From NCBI GenBank assembly GCA_017479935.1, contig JAFVBO010000090.1, positions 20,331-84,330 of the forward strand: a DNA stretch of 64,000 bases. Reading direction: 5' to 3'. Origin of the DNA: Lachnospiraceae bacterium (GTDB lineage: Bacteria > Bacillota > Clostridia > Lachnospirales > Lachnospiraceae). The notes under the pieces are model-generated. The model had not been told where the DNA came from, made no database searches, and was given only the letters and a program-made list of their open reading frames with translations. Of this stretch, positions 27,920 to 36,082 are shown piece after piece (within the stretch, counting starts at the first letter, position 1; the number at the start of each line of letters is the position of its first letter). The position numbers were made by a program, and so were the translations under genes.

Positions 27920-27972
27920 AATAGTTGTCGTGTCGTATCTGCTCATCGTTGAAGCAGCTGTGTCGTGTTTCA

Positions 27973-28188
27973 TTATAGTTCTTCCCGGATCATCTGGCAG
28001 AGCCTGTCGATACTGATGTCCTCCATGTCGAACGGGTCGATAATCACGCCAAACTCTTCTTCAATCGCCATGGAAAGTTCGTCCAGCGCGATTTCATCCA
28101 CGTACTCGTCCACCTGGCTGCTTCCGTCTAAGTCGGCCGTATCTGCGTCTCCCAGTTCACGGATCAGGTCCATGAGTTTTTCTTCCAT
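27973..28188 (-). CDS. Acyl-carrier-protein-like protein without the phosphopantetheine serine
   Basis: 71 residues from ATG 28188, which has GGAGAAGAAG upstream; the frame runs seven codons further without a better site. Helices and acidity match ACP: LMDLIRELGD at the start, then DEIALDELSMAIEEEFGV where ACP has DSLDxVELVMALEEEF, and IDPFDMEDISIDRLCQMI for the last helix. At the usual phosphopantetheine position DSL reads DEI, so the serine is replaced by glutamate. It therefore cannot carry an acyl thioester in the normal way and may be a regulatory or structural ACP paralogue (inference). Confidence 0.65.
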   Translation of the reverse strand: MEEKLMDLIRELGDADTADLDGSSQVDEYVDEIALDELSMAIEEEFGVIIDPFDMEDISIDRLCQMIREEL

Positions 28189-28339
28189 TGCTTCTTCTCC
28201 TTTTCGCATACCGCTTCACTTAAAATGAATTCCTTGTTGTGCAAGCGGGATTTCCTGCTTTGTTATTGCCTACACTATAGAGGGAAGGGGAGCATTTGTC
28301 AATGAAATCTAAAAGGATGATAGGAGGTTTACAATTCCT

Positions 28340-28477
28340 GTAACTGCTCAGTACCTGAGCAGTTACAAAGCCACAGGCAATGCGCTCCGCGCATTCCAAA
28401 TTGCCTGTGGCTTGGCATGCCAACTCTTGTTTTACGCCGCTTGCAGCGGGGTGCAAGCGGCTGTGCTGAGTAGATAC
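28340..28477. mobile_element. 138-bp MITE, copy 1
   Basis: The element starts GTAACTGCTC and ends GAGTAGATAC (imperfect terminal inverted repeat) and holds two strong internal palindromes (GCCACAGGCAAT... and GCCGCTTGCAGC...). Perfect 8-bp direct repeats CAATTCCT flank it at 28332-28339 and 28478-28485. It is the reverse complement of the 138-bp copy at 56479-56616, with only a few differences. It contains no gene. GTAA ends with 8-bp duplications are the habit of IS66-type elements (inference). Confidence 0.88.
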
Positions 28478-28530
28478 CAATTCCTTCACATACAGAGGCG
28501 TCTTTGCCTGTTCTGCGGCTGCAGATGCAG

Positions 28531-29001
28531 TCACATAAGCTTCTCTCTTCCGTCCAGGATAGCCTCTTTTAAGGTGTCCCCGTCGTAGACCAGTTTCAGG
28601 GTAAAGAAGCTATCCCGCGTGTCCAAAAGCCGTAGGAAGATTTTGTCGCCCTCCCACAGATTTTTGGTCAGCAGCTCTTCCTTGGGAAGCCAGGTAAGGT
28701 CGCCCTCGTTGCAGGGGATGAGATCGCCGGTAAAGCTGTCGCAGGTGAACAGATACATGTGCTCCGATTCCCAGGGGAGGCTGACGAAGGTGATAACGGC
28801 CCGCAGACGGTAAGAGGTCATGGTGAGGCCAGTTTCTTCTTTTACTTCCCGAAGGGCGCAGTCCTCCGGGCTTTCGCCTTCTTCAAATTTGCCGCCGACG
28901 CCGATCCATTTGTCATGGTTCACATCGTGCTCTTTTTTGGTGCGGTGCAGCATCAGATAACACCCGTCTTTTTCCAGGTAGCAAAGGGTCGTGAGCTTCA
29001 T
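28531..29001 (-). CDS. NUDIX hydrolase (8-oxo-dGTP diphosphatase-like)
   Basis: 156 residues. The full Nudix box GGKFEEGESPEDCALREVKEETGL (written as G-x5-E-x7-R-E-x2-E-E-x-G) lies at about 37-60. The N-terminus MKLTTLCYLEKDGCYLMLHR and the IGVGGKFE context resemble MutT-like 8-oxo-dGTP diphosphatases of Firmicutes. It would hydrolyse a nucleoside diphosphate derivative, possibly cleaning the nucleotide pool; the substrate is inferred. ATG 29001 has GGAGGAAG upstream. MITE copy 1 sits just downstream, 46 bp from the stop. Confidence 0.88.
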   Translation of the reverse strand: MKLTTLCYLEKDGCYLMLHRTKKEHDVNHDKWIGVGGKFEEGESPEDCALREVKEETGLTMTSYRLRAVITFVSLPWESEHMYLFTCDSFTGDLIPCNEGDLTWLPKEELLTKNLWEGDKIFLRLLDTRDSFFTLKLVYDGDTLKEAILDGREKLM

Positions 29002-29116
29002 GAGCTTCTTCCTCCGGGATCATATTGGCGTTCCAATTCCCGGATTACAGGCCCCAGGGCATCCGCAAATCGTTACGCTTGCCCTATCCTAACACAGGAA
29101 AGCCCCAAACTTCAAC

Positions 29117-29145
29117 TTGATTCTTTTCAAAAATCCTGCTATAGT
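29117..29145 (+). promoter_or_regulatory. SigmaA promoter for the DUF4364-rho region
   Basis: TTGATT (29117-29122), a 17-bp spacer and TATAGT (29140-29145). The rest of the 308-bp divergent gap holds a CCGGGAA/TTCCCGG hairpin near 29178-29200 and a GACCGTGAATAGTCACCG motif at 29236-29253; no gene is seen there. Confidence 0.6.
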
Positions 29146-29309
29146 AAATCCGATAAGCTGCGTTGGGCAAGCCGGGAACTCTCCTTCCCGGGCGGCTTTC
29201 CAAGTGAAAAGCGTTTGTTTGTCGTGGCTGTTTGACCGTGAATAGTCACCGTTTGTCTTCACATCGCAAAAAAGAATCCCATAAAAGAAAACGAAAAAGA
29301 GGATAAAAC

Positions 29310-29837
29310 ATGCTGTCAGATCCGATCACACTTTACAAGCTGATGATCCTGTACATGCTGAAAAAAGTGAAGTTCCCCATCACGGGAACACAGCTGTCAG
29401 AATTCTTCCTGGGCCATGAGTACACCACCTATTTTACCCTGCAGCAGGCGGTGTCAGAGCTTCTCGAGGCCCATCTGATCAAGGCGGAGTACGTCAATCA
29501 CAGCTCCCGCTACGAGATCACGGACGAAGGGGAAGACACCCTCACTTTTTTCGGGAACAAAATGTCCGGAGCCATTGTCAAGGACATCAACGATTATCTG
29601 AAAGAAAACAAGGTCCGCATGCGCAACGAGGTAGGCATTCTGGCCGACTATACGCGCACCGATCAACAGGACTACCGGGTACACGGGGAAATCCGCGAAG
29701 GGAAATCCGTGTTGTTTGAGATGAGCGTCTCGGTGCCTACCATGGACCAGGCGGAGGCGATGTGCGCCCACTTTAAGAGGAGCTGTCAGGATATTTACGC
29801 CTACGCCATGAAAGAACTGCTGCGGGAAGACAAATAA
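29310..29837 (+). CDS. DUF4364 family protein
   Basis: 175 residues. The N-terminal half is a winged-helix-like region (LMILYMLKKVKFPITGTQLSEF, YTTYFTLQQAVSELLEAHLI, YEITDEGEDTLTFF). The C-terminal half is mixed alpha/beta. This is the standard layout of DUF4364, a family common in Lachnospiraceae whose role is unproven; the winged-helix part suggests DNA binding. It precedes rho by 65 bp on the same strand. Confidence 0.85.
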   Translation: MLSDPITLYKLMILYMLKKVKFPITGTQLSEFFLGHEYTTYFTLQQAVSELLEAHLIKAEYVNHSSRYEITDEGEDTLTFFGNKMSGAIVKDINDYLKENKVRMRNEVGILADYTRTDQQDYRVHGEIREGKSVLFEMSVSVPTMDQAEAMCAHFKRSCQDIYAYAMKELLREDK

Positions 29838-29902
29838 CCGCGCGCGGCACATCTCTCGCTGCCGCATTACGTAAGAGAATATAGTCGAAAGGATAGAAAT
29901 AT

Positions 29903-31516
29903 ATGGCAAGTAGCATCAGAGAAAAATTAGAAACCCTCCCCTTAGGGGAAATCCGGGCCATCGCGAAGGAAAACGGCATCCGAAACATCAATTCCACCAG
30001 AAAGTCGCAGTTGATTGAGGAGATCCTGACGCTGTTAGGTGAAAAGACCGAGGAAAAGCCGGCGGAAGAGACAAGCGCGGAAGCACCCGCACCCGGCAGC
30101 CGTACGGCGGCCCTGACAGACAGAAGTCATACGGAAGCGCTGACGGAGACAAAGAAGACGGATATGCTTCTGGAGAAGGTACGCAAAGAAAACGCAATGG
30201 AAGGCAGCCGAAGCACCAGCCGGGGCGATCAGGCGGCGGAAGGCAGCCGATATGCCGGCCGAGGCGATCAGGCGGCGGAAAACAGCCGGAGCGCAGCGCG
30301 AAACGATGCCGGAACCGGCGAAGACCGCCCCGGAAGCACAGAGCAGCCGGAGCGCCGGATGGAAGGCCTTCGCCCCGAACTGGCGGGGCTGGATAGCGGC
30401 GTCCCCGCCCATGGCATCTTAGAGATCATGCCGGAAGGCTACGGCTTTATCCGCAGCGAAAACTACATGCCCGGGGATAACGACGTGTATGTCTCCCCGT
30501 CGCAGATCCGCCGCTTTAACATGAAGACCGGCGACATCGTCACCGGTATCAAGAGAATTAAAACGGGCAACGAAAAGTTCGCGGCGCTCCTGTACGTCAA
30601 TCAGATGAACGGGGAGCTGGCCTACCTGTCGGAGGGACGCCCGAACTTTGAAGATTTAACACCCATCTTCCCGGATGAACGGCTGCACTTAGAGGTGCCG
30701 GGCGGTCCGGTTTCCATGCGGATTGTGGACCTTTTATCCCCCATCGGAAAAGGCCAGCGAGGCATGATCGTCTCCCCGCCGAAGGCTGGTAAGACAACAC
30801 TTCTTAAGCAGGTAGCCAAATCGGTCCAGAAAAACCACCCGAGCGTGCACCTGATTATTCTTCTGATTGATGAGCGTCCGGAGGAAGTGACGGACATCAA
30901 AGAATCTATCGTGGGCGACAACGTGGAAGTGATCTATTCCACCTTTGATGAATTGCCGGAGCACCACAAGCGGGCGGCCGAGATGGTTTTGGAGCGCGCG
31001 AAGCGCCTGGTGGAGCAGGGAAAGGATGTCATGATCTTCTTAGACTCCATTACCCGCTTAGCCCGCGCCTACAACCTGACCGTGGCGCCCAGCGGACGCA
31101 CGCTTTCCGGCGGCTTGGATCCGGCGGCGCTGCACATGCCCAAGCGGTTCTTTGGCGCGGCCCGCAACATGCGCGAGGGCGGAAGCCTGACGATCCTGGC
31201 GACGGCCCTGGTGGATACGGGAAGCCGTATGGATGACGTGGTATACGAAGAGTTTAAGGGAACCGGCAACATGGAACTGGTTCTGGACCGGAAGCTGTCT
31301 GAGAAGCGCATCTTTCCGGCCGTTGACATCTTAAAATCCGGCACCCGCCGGGACGATCTGCTCCTTACGAAGGAAGAGCAGGAAGCGTCCTACCGTGTAC
31401 ACCGCATCAGCGGAAACCAGAAGCAGGAGGAGGCAGTGGAACAGGTGCTGGATCTGTTCCTGCATACGCCCAATAATGCGGCCTTCTGCCAGATGGTTCA
31501 GAAAATGCGGCTGTAA
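29903..31516 (+). CDS. rho: Transcription termination factor Rho with disordered insert
   Basis: 537 residues. The Rho N-domain (about 5-45: [20 protein letters not shown]) is followed by a long low-complexity Arg/Ser/Gly/Glu/Ala-rich insert (about 46-160, with repeated SRxxxRGDQAAE units). The cold-shock RNA-binding domain follows (about 170-235: [20 protein letters not shown]). The RecA-like ATPase has Walker [15 protein letters not shown] near 292, [12 protein letters not shown] near 320, and the R/Q loops near 390-400. The hexamer terminates transcription by translocating along RNA. E. coli Rho has 419 residues, so the insert explains the extra length. Confidence 0.96.
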   Translation: MASSIREKLETLPLGEIRAIAKENGIRNINSTRKSQLIEEILTLLGEKTEEKPAEETSAEAPAPGSRTAALTDRSHTEALTETKKTDMLLEKVRKENAMEGSRSTSRGDQAAEGSRYAGRGDQAAENSRSAARNDAGTGEDRPGSTEQPERRMEGLRPELAGLDSGVPAHGILEIMPEGYGFIRSENYMPGDNDVYVSPSQIRRFNMKTGDIVTGIKRIKTGNEKFAALLYVNQMNGELAYLSEGRPNFEDLTPIFPDERLHLEVPGGPVSMRIVDLLSPIGKGQRGMIVSPPKAGKTTLLKQVAKSVQKNHPSVHLIILLIDERPEEVTDIKESIVGDNVEVIYSTFDELPEHHKRAAEMVLERAKRLVEQGKDVMIFLDSITRLARAYNLTVAPSGRTLSGGLDPAALHMPKRFFGAARNMREGGSLTILATALVDTGSRMDDVVYEEFKGTGNMELVLDRKLSEKRIFPAVDILKSGTRRDDLLLTKEEQEASYRVHRISGNQKQEEAVEQVLDLFLHTPNNAAFCQMVQKMRL

Positions 31517-31610
31517 TGGAACAATAGGGGGAAAATGAACGGCTCTCCGATAGTATAAAGGAGGAGCTTAAGCATTACACAAAATGCGGAAATAAAGGGA
31601 GGAGAATGAC

Positions 31611-32186
31611 ATGGCAGCAAAGAAAACCGTAGGAACACTGATCAAGGAAGCCCGCACGGCGGCCGGCCTTTCGCAGACGAAGCTGGCGGATATGGTGGAC
31701 GGCGTATCCTCGTCCGATATCGGCAAGGCGGAACGGGATGAAAAGGAACTGACCAAGGAGGCGTTAAAGCAGATCGCGAAGGCGACGGGCGTCACGCAGA
31801 AATCGCTTTTAGAAGCGCCCTCCGGCGTCAAGAAGACAGAAACCACTTCTTCCGCGAAGAAGACCTCTACCAGCGCGAAAAAGACCGGCAGCTCTACCAG
31901 CGCGAAAAAGACAGGGGAGCTTACCTTAACCGCCACGGAAAAGAAGCTGGTGGAACTGTACCGCGAGGCGGACTCGGATACAAAGAAAAAAGCCACGAAA
32001 ATCTTAAAGGGCGAATCCTTCGGCGTGGAAGACATCGCAAGCGCCATCATGTCGTTGTTAGGAGGCGGGTCCACCCGAAGCGCAGGGGATCAGGCGACAG
32101 TTACTCAGCTTCTGACGCTTCTGGAAAAGGCAGCAGGAGAGGCTGGAAAGGACGACGATATCATCCATCTGCCGATTACGGAGTAA
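31611..32186 (+). CDS. XRE-family helix-turn-helix protein with Lys/Ser/Thr linker
   Basis: 191 residues. The HTH domain is at 8-66 (LIKEARTAAGLSQTKLADMV, DIGKAERDEKELTKEALKQI). A linker follows (about 70-108) with three near-copies of SxSAKKTG, then a helical C-terminal part (TATEKKLVELYREADSDTKK, ILKGESFGVEDIASAIMSLL) and an acidic end. It is probably a DNA-binding regulator. The basic linker may add nonspecific DNA contact (inference). RBS GGGAGGAG. A terminator follows directly. Confidence 0.82.
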   Translation: MAAKKTVGTLIKEARTAAGLSQTKLADMVDGVSSSDIGKAERDEKELTKEALKQIAKATGVTQKSLLEAPSGVKKTETTSSAKKTSTSAKKTGSSTSAKKTGELTLTATEKKLVELYREADSDTKKKATKILKGESFGVEDIASAIMSLLGGGSTRSAGDQATVTQLLTLLEKAAGEAGKDDDIIHLPITE

Positions 32187-32215
32187 GAGACATTGGCGTT
32201 ATAGCCGAGATAGAA

Positions 32216-32256
32216 ACAAAGAACGGGCCTGTTCGACGGACAGGCCCGTTCTTTGA
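32216..32256 (+). terminator. Rho-independent terminator
   Basis: Stem AAAGAACGGGCCTGT/ACAGGCCCGTTCTTT with a CGACGG loop. The flanks are A-rich and TTT-containing. Confidence 0.9.
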
Positions 32257-32265
32257 GGAACAAAA

Positions 32266-32294
32266 TTGACATTTTGCGGTATTACGATTAGAAT
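32266..32294 (+). promoter_or_regulatory. SigmaA promoter for the first AAA/PD-(D/E)XK gene
   Basis: A perfect TTGACA (32266-32271), a 17-bp spacer and TAGAAT (32289-32294), 24 bp before the start codon. Confidence 0.75.
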
Positions 32295-32317
32295 AACGGG
32301 GAAGAGGAGGGCGCGCA

Positions 32318-34006
32318 ATGGATAAAATGATTGTAGTCGGCAATGATATCTTTGACCAGTTTATCAAAGATAATGGCTATTATGTCGATAAAACGGAATT
32401 AATTTATGAACTTGCGGCGGAGACCAGAAATAAGGTAACGCTGTTCACGCGCCCGCGCCGTTTCGGAAAAACGCTCACCATGAGCATGTTGGAGAGCTTT
32501 TTTGATATTCAGCGGGATAGCAGAGATTTGTTCCAGAATCGAGATATCTTAAATCATCATCCTGAATTCTGCGAAGAGTGGATGAACCGGTATCCAGTCC
32601 TGTTTCTGTCATTGAAGGATATAGAAGGACGAAATTTTAACCTGGCCTATGGAAAGCTGAAAACTGTGATTGCGGATATTTGCAAAAAGCAGGTTAATCT
32701 GGAAAACAATGACAAAGTAGATCCGGATGACGCGGAAAAGTTTCGCAGACTAAAAGCGGAGAAAGGGGAAGAGGCAGACCTGCAGAATTCTCTGAAAACC
32801 ATCATGCGGATGATGACAGCTGTTTACGGAAAGCCGGTCATCCTCCTGATTGATGAATATGACGTACCGCTTTCCAAGGCGGAGGAGACGAAAAACAGGG
32901 AGTATTATGAACAAATGCTGGATCTGATTCGCGGGATCTTAAGCATTTCACTGAAAACAAATGAGTATCTGAAGTTTGCGGTAGTGACAGGATGTCTGCG
33001 GATAACGAAGGAGAGTATTTTTACAGGGGTGAACAATTTTGCCTGTTATTCCGTCACAAGCAGAAAGTTTAGCCAGTATTTCGGTTTCACGCAGGAAGAA
33101 GTGGCTGAAATGCTGGCGGCATTCGGGCTATCTGAAAAAATGGACACAGTTCGGAAGTGGTATGACGGATATATTTTTGGAAACACAGAAGTGTTTTGCC
33201 CCTGGGATGTGGCGAGTTATCTGGCCTCTGTGATCTATGATGAGCAAGAGGCGCCGCAGAACTTTTGGGCAAATACCAGTTCCAATGCCATTCTGGATGA
33301 TTTTGTCAGCCATGGGAAATTCGATGCTTCCGATAAATTTGAAATACTCCTGAACGGGGGAACGATAACCGAGGAGATTTATGAGGAACTGACATATGAC
33401 CATATTTCCGATTCGGAAAAGAATTTGTGGAGTGTTCTTTTGATGACGGGATATCTCTCCAAGGCGGACAGAGAGGCTCCCACAGGAAGAATAAGGCTTC
33501 GCATTCCCAATATGGAGATCGCAGGGCTGTTTAAAAATGCCGTGGTCCGCAGATTTGAGAAAACACTTGATGCCGGCCATGTAGACGCGTTTGTTGCCGC
33601 CATGTGGAAGAAAGACGAAGAAACGGCTTCGGAAATGCTCACGAAGATCCTCTGGAATTCGATCAGCTATTTTGATTACGGCGAAGAGTATTATCATGGC
33701 ATGCTGAACGGGATCTTTACGTCCCGTGGCTTCTCCTTAGATTCAAACGATGAGGCCGGGCTTGGGCGGCTGGATCTACGGGTGAGAGACAAAGGGAGAA
33801 GAGGCGTCTTGCTTATGGAATTTAAGAAGTCCGAAAAACCCCAGGACATGGATGCGGACTGCAGGGAAGCCATCACCCAGATTTTTGAGAAAGGATACGA
33901 CAAAAGTATTCCGGAGGGGTATGAGTATCAGCTCATTTATGGTATTGCTTTTTATGCAAAAATGGCCAGAATAAAGTTGGCGACCGTAAGTGTTCAGCAT
34001 AAATAG
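32318..34006 (+). CDS. AAA-ATPase-like / PD-(D/E)XK protein
   Basis: 562 residues. The N-terminal AAA-ATPase_like domain has YVDKTELI near 22-29, Walker A RPRRFGKTLTMSML near 46-59 and Walker B VILLIDEYDVPLSKAE near 174-189. The C-terminal PDDEXK_9-like domain has GRLDLRVRDKG near 483 and GVLLMEFKKSEK near 495, giving the D...E-x-K nuclease triad. This two-domain architecture is highly amplified in gut Bacteroidetes and Clostridia, with no settled function. Base composition is visibly more AT-rich than the neighbours, suggesting acquisition. A distant relative of similar layout lies at 36083. Confidence 0.88.
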   Translation: MDKMIVVGNDIFDQFIKDNGYYVDKTELIYELAAETRNKVTLFTRPRRFGKTLTMSMLESFFDIQRDSRDLFQNRDILNHHPEFCEEWMNRYPVLFLSLKDIEGRNFNLAYGKLKTVIADICKKQVNLENNDKVDPDDAEKFRRLKAEKGEEADLQNSLKTIMRMMTAVYGKPVILLIDEYDVPLSKAEETKNREYYEQMLDLIRGILSISLKTNEYLKFAVVTGCLRITKESIFTGVNNFACYSVTSRKFSQYFGFTQEEVAEMLAAFGLSEKMDTVRKWYDGYIFGNTEVFCPWDVASYLASVIYDEQEAPQNFWANTSSNAILDDFVSHGKFDASDKFEILLNGGTITEEIYEELTYDHISDSEKNLWSVLLMTGYLSKADREAPTGRIRLRIPNMEIAGLFKNAVVRRFEKTLDAGHVDAFVAAMWKKDEETASEMLTKILWNSISYFDYGEEYYHGMLNGIFTSRGFSLDSNDEAGLGRLDLRVRDKGRRGVLLMEFKKSEKPQDMDADCREAITQIFEKGYDKSIPEGYEYQLIYGIAFYAKMARIKLATVSVQHK

Positions 34007-34072
34007 ACAGAAAAATGGCTGTTTGCGAAACAGAGATTGCGCGGCAGCAAAGCCGTAAAGAAAGGAAGTTAT

Positions 34073-35278
34073 ATGGAACCAATCATTCACAGCCTTTTGG
34101 AAACCGACCTGTATAAGTTCAGCATGGGACAGGCCATTTATCACGAATTTCCCACGTACACGACCACCTGGTCGTTCAAGTGCCGGAATGAAGACGTCTT
34201 CTTTACCCCGGAAATGGTGGAGGAAATTCGGACGCAGATTAAGGCATACTGCACGCTCAGCTTTACCGAGGATGAGCTGGATTACCTGCGGAGTATCGTG
34301 TGGTTTAAGGACAGCTACATTGATTTTTTGCGGCTCTGGCATCCGCGCTATGAGGAATTTGAGATTGGGACGGACGACCCCTGCGGCTTAACCATTGAGA
34401 CCCGCGGCAGCTGGTTAAATACCTCCATGTATGAAATTCCCACCCTGGCCATCGTCAACGAAGTCTATTTCCGGATGAAATACGACTATCAGGAGCTGCT
34501 GGCAAGCTTTAAAAACCGGCTTGACGCGAAAGCGAAGGCCCTTACGGACGGAACCTACCGGTTAAGCTCCTTCTCCGAGTTTGGCCTCAGAAGGCGCCTG
34601 TCTGGAGAGGCGCAGGACATGGCGGTCAGGCGATTTAAGGAAATTCCGATGGAGGGATCCCGCTTTGTGGGGACGTCCAACGTTTACCTGGCAAAGAAAT
34701 ACCAGCTGACACCGGTCGGCACCATGGCCCATGAATGGATTATGTGCGTGGGGCAGGGAAACCATCGCCACAACCCGTCCTATTCCAACTGGTATGCCCT
34801 GGAGGCCTGGATTCGGGAGTACGGCGTGTTAAACGGTATCGCCCTCACGGATACGATTACCACCGATTGTTTCCTGAAGGATTTCCGGCTGACCTACGCT
34901 ACCCTCTTTTCCGGCGTACGCCACGACAGCGGTGACCCGATCCTGTGGGGCGAGAAGATGATCCGGCACTATGAAGAGCTGGGGCTTGACCCGAAGACCA
35001 AAACGCTTCTCTTTAGCGACAGCCTGGACTTTGAACGGGCGGATCGGATCCGGGCCCACTTCGAAGGCCGCGCGAAGGTAGCGTTTGGCATTGGAACGTA
35101 TATCGCGAATGATACCGACGTTCCGGCATTAAACATTGTGATGAAGACAACCGTCTGCAACCATCAGGATGTGGCTAAACTGTCAGACGTGCCGGGCAAA
35201 GGAATGTGCAAAAACCCCAACTATATTGACTACCTGCAAAGAAGTATCGACTGGAGGATGAACCATGAGCGAAAGTGA
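34073..35278 (+). CDS. pncB: Nicotinate phosphoribosyltransferase
   Basis: 401 residues from ATG 34073 behind AAAGGAAG; the open frame starts earlier at 34037 without an RBS. It makes nicotinate mononucleotide from nicotinate and PRPP in the Preiss-Handler NAD salvage route. Signatures are LLETDLYKFSMGQAIYHEF near 6-24, FSEFGLRRR near 167-175, GTSNVYLAKKY near 203-213, THAH-region equivalent GTMAHEWIM near 218 and GVRHDSGDP near 284-292. It overlaps nadE by 14 nt, so the two salvage steps are coupled. Confidence 0.95.
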   Translation: MEPIIHSLLETDLYKFSMGQAIYHEFPTYTTTWSFKCRNEDVFFTPEMVEEIRTQIKAYCTLSFTEDELDYLRSIVWFKDSYIDFLRLWHPRYEEFEIGTDDPCGLTIETRGSWLNTSMYEIPTLAIVNEVYFRMKYDYQELLASFKNRLDAKAKALTDGTYRLSSFSEFGLRRRLSGEAQDMAVRRFKEIPMEGSRFVGTSNVYLAKKYQLTPVGTMAHEWIMCVGQGNHRHNPSYSNWYALEAWIREYGVLNGIALTDTITTDCFLKDFRLTYATLFSGVRHDSGDPILWGEKMIRHYEELGLDPKTKTLLFSDSLDFERADRIRAHFEGRAKVAFGIGTYIANDTDVPALNIVMKTTVCNHQDVAKLSDVPGKGMCKNPNYIDYLQRSIDWRMNHERK

Positions 35279-35990
35279 AAAGATAGCCCGCTGGATCAGG
35301 GACTGGTTTGAAGAAAACGGCCGGGGTGCGAAGGCCGTGATCGGAATTTCCGGAGGAAAGGATTCCACCGTCACGGCGGCTCTTCTTGTCAAGGCACTGG
35401 GAAAGGACCGGGTGCATGGCGTGATCATGCCAAACGGAGAGATGCCGGATATCGAAGATGCGCTGGAGGTGGTGCATTTTCTGGATATCCCGTATTCGGT
35501 TATTAACATTCGGGATGCCTACGAGGGTTTGTTAAAAGCGGTAGGGCAGGAAAATCATGTGACACAGGATATGAAGATTAACATTCCGCCGCGCCTTCGC
35601 ATGACGACACTGTACGCAGTAGCCCAGAGCTTTGAGGAAGGGGGGCGCGTGGCCAACACCTGCAACGCCTCCGAGGATTACGTGGGGTATTCCACCAAGT
35701 ACGGCGATGCCGCGGGAGATTTTTCACCGCTTTCCTCCTTTACAGTCACCGAGGTGTTAGCCATCGGAGATGAGATGGGGCTCCCGTCTCATCTGGTTCA
35801 CAAAGTACCTTCCGACGGCTTGTCCGGCATGTCGGATGAAGATAAACTGGGCTTTACCTATGAGGTTTTGGACCGATATATCCGCACCGGTGTCTGCGAG
35901 GATCCGGAAACGAAGGAAAAAATTGACCGAAAACACAAGGCTAACCTGCATAAGCTGCTTCCGATGCCGGTATACCGTCCTGAGAAATGA
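35265..35990 (+). CDS. nadE: NAD(+) synthetase, ammonia-dependent type
   Basis: 241 residues. The ATP pyrophosphatase loop GISGGKDSTVTAAL lies at about 28-41. Later come PPRLRMTTLYAVAQ near 105-118 and NTCNASEDYVGYSTKYGDAAGDFSPL near 126-151, and KVPSDGL near 184. It has no glutaminase domain, so ammonia is probably the nitrogen donor. It catalyses the last step of NAD synthesis and completes the salvage route started by the overlapping pncB. Confidence 0.95.
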   Translation: MSESEKIARWIRDWFEENGRGAKAVIGISGGKDSTVTAALLVKALGKDRVHGVIMPNGEMPDIEDALEVVHFLDIPYSVINIRDAYEGLLKAVGQENHVTQDMKINIPPRLRMTTLYAVAQSFEEGGRVANTCNASEDYVGYSTKYGDAAGDFSPLSSFTVTEVLAIGDEMGLPSHLVHKVPSDGLSGMSDEDKLGFTYEVLDRYIRTGVCEDPETKEKIDRKHKANLHKLLPMPVYRPEK

Positions 35991-36082
35991 CATATAAGAG
36001 AGCGTTCGAGTAGCAGTATCATGTAACTCAAGCAGCGCGTGAAAGGATATGAATCATACTGAATGAGGAGGTGGTTCTGTCT

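Noticed and set aside
28220..28534. 104-residue minus-strand frame next to the NUDIX gene
   Set aside because: Most of it is the 138-bp MITE read as protein, and a similar frame appears in copy 2 at 56.5 kb. It has no ribosome site.
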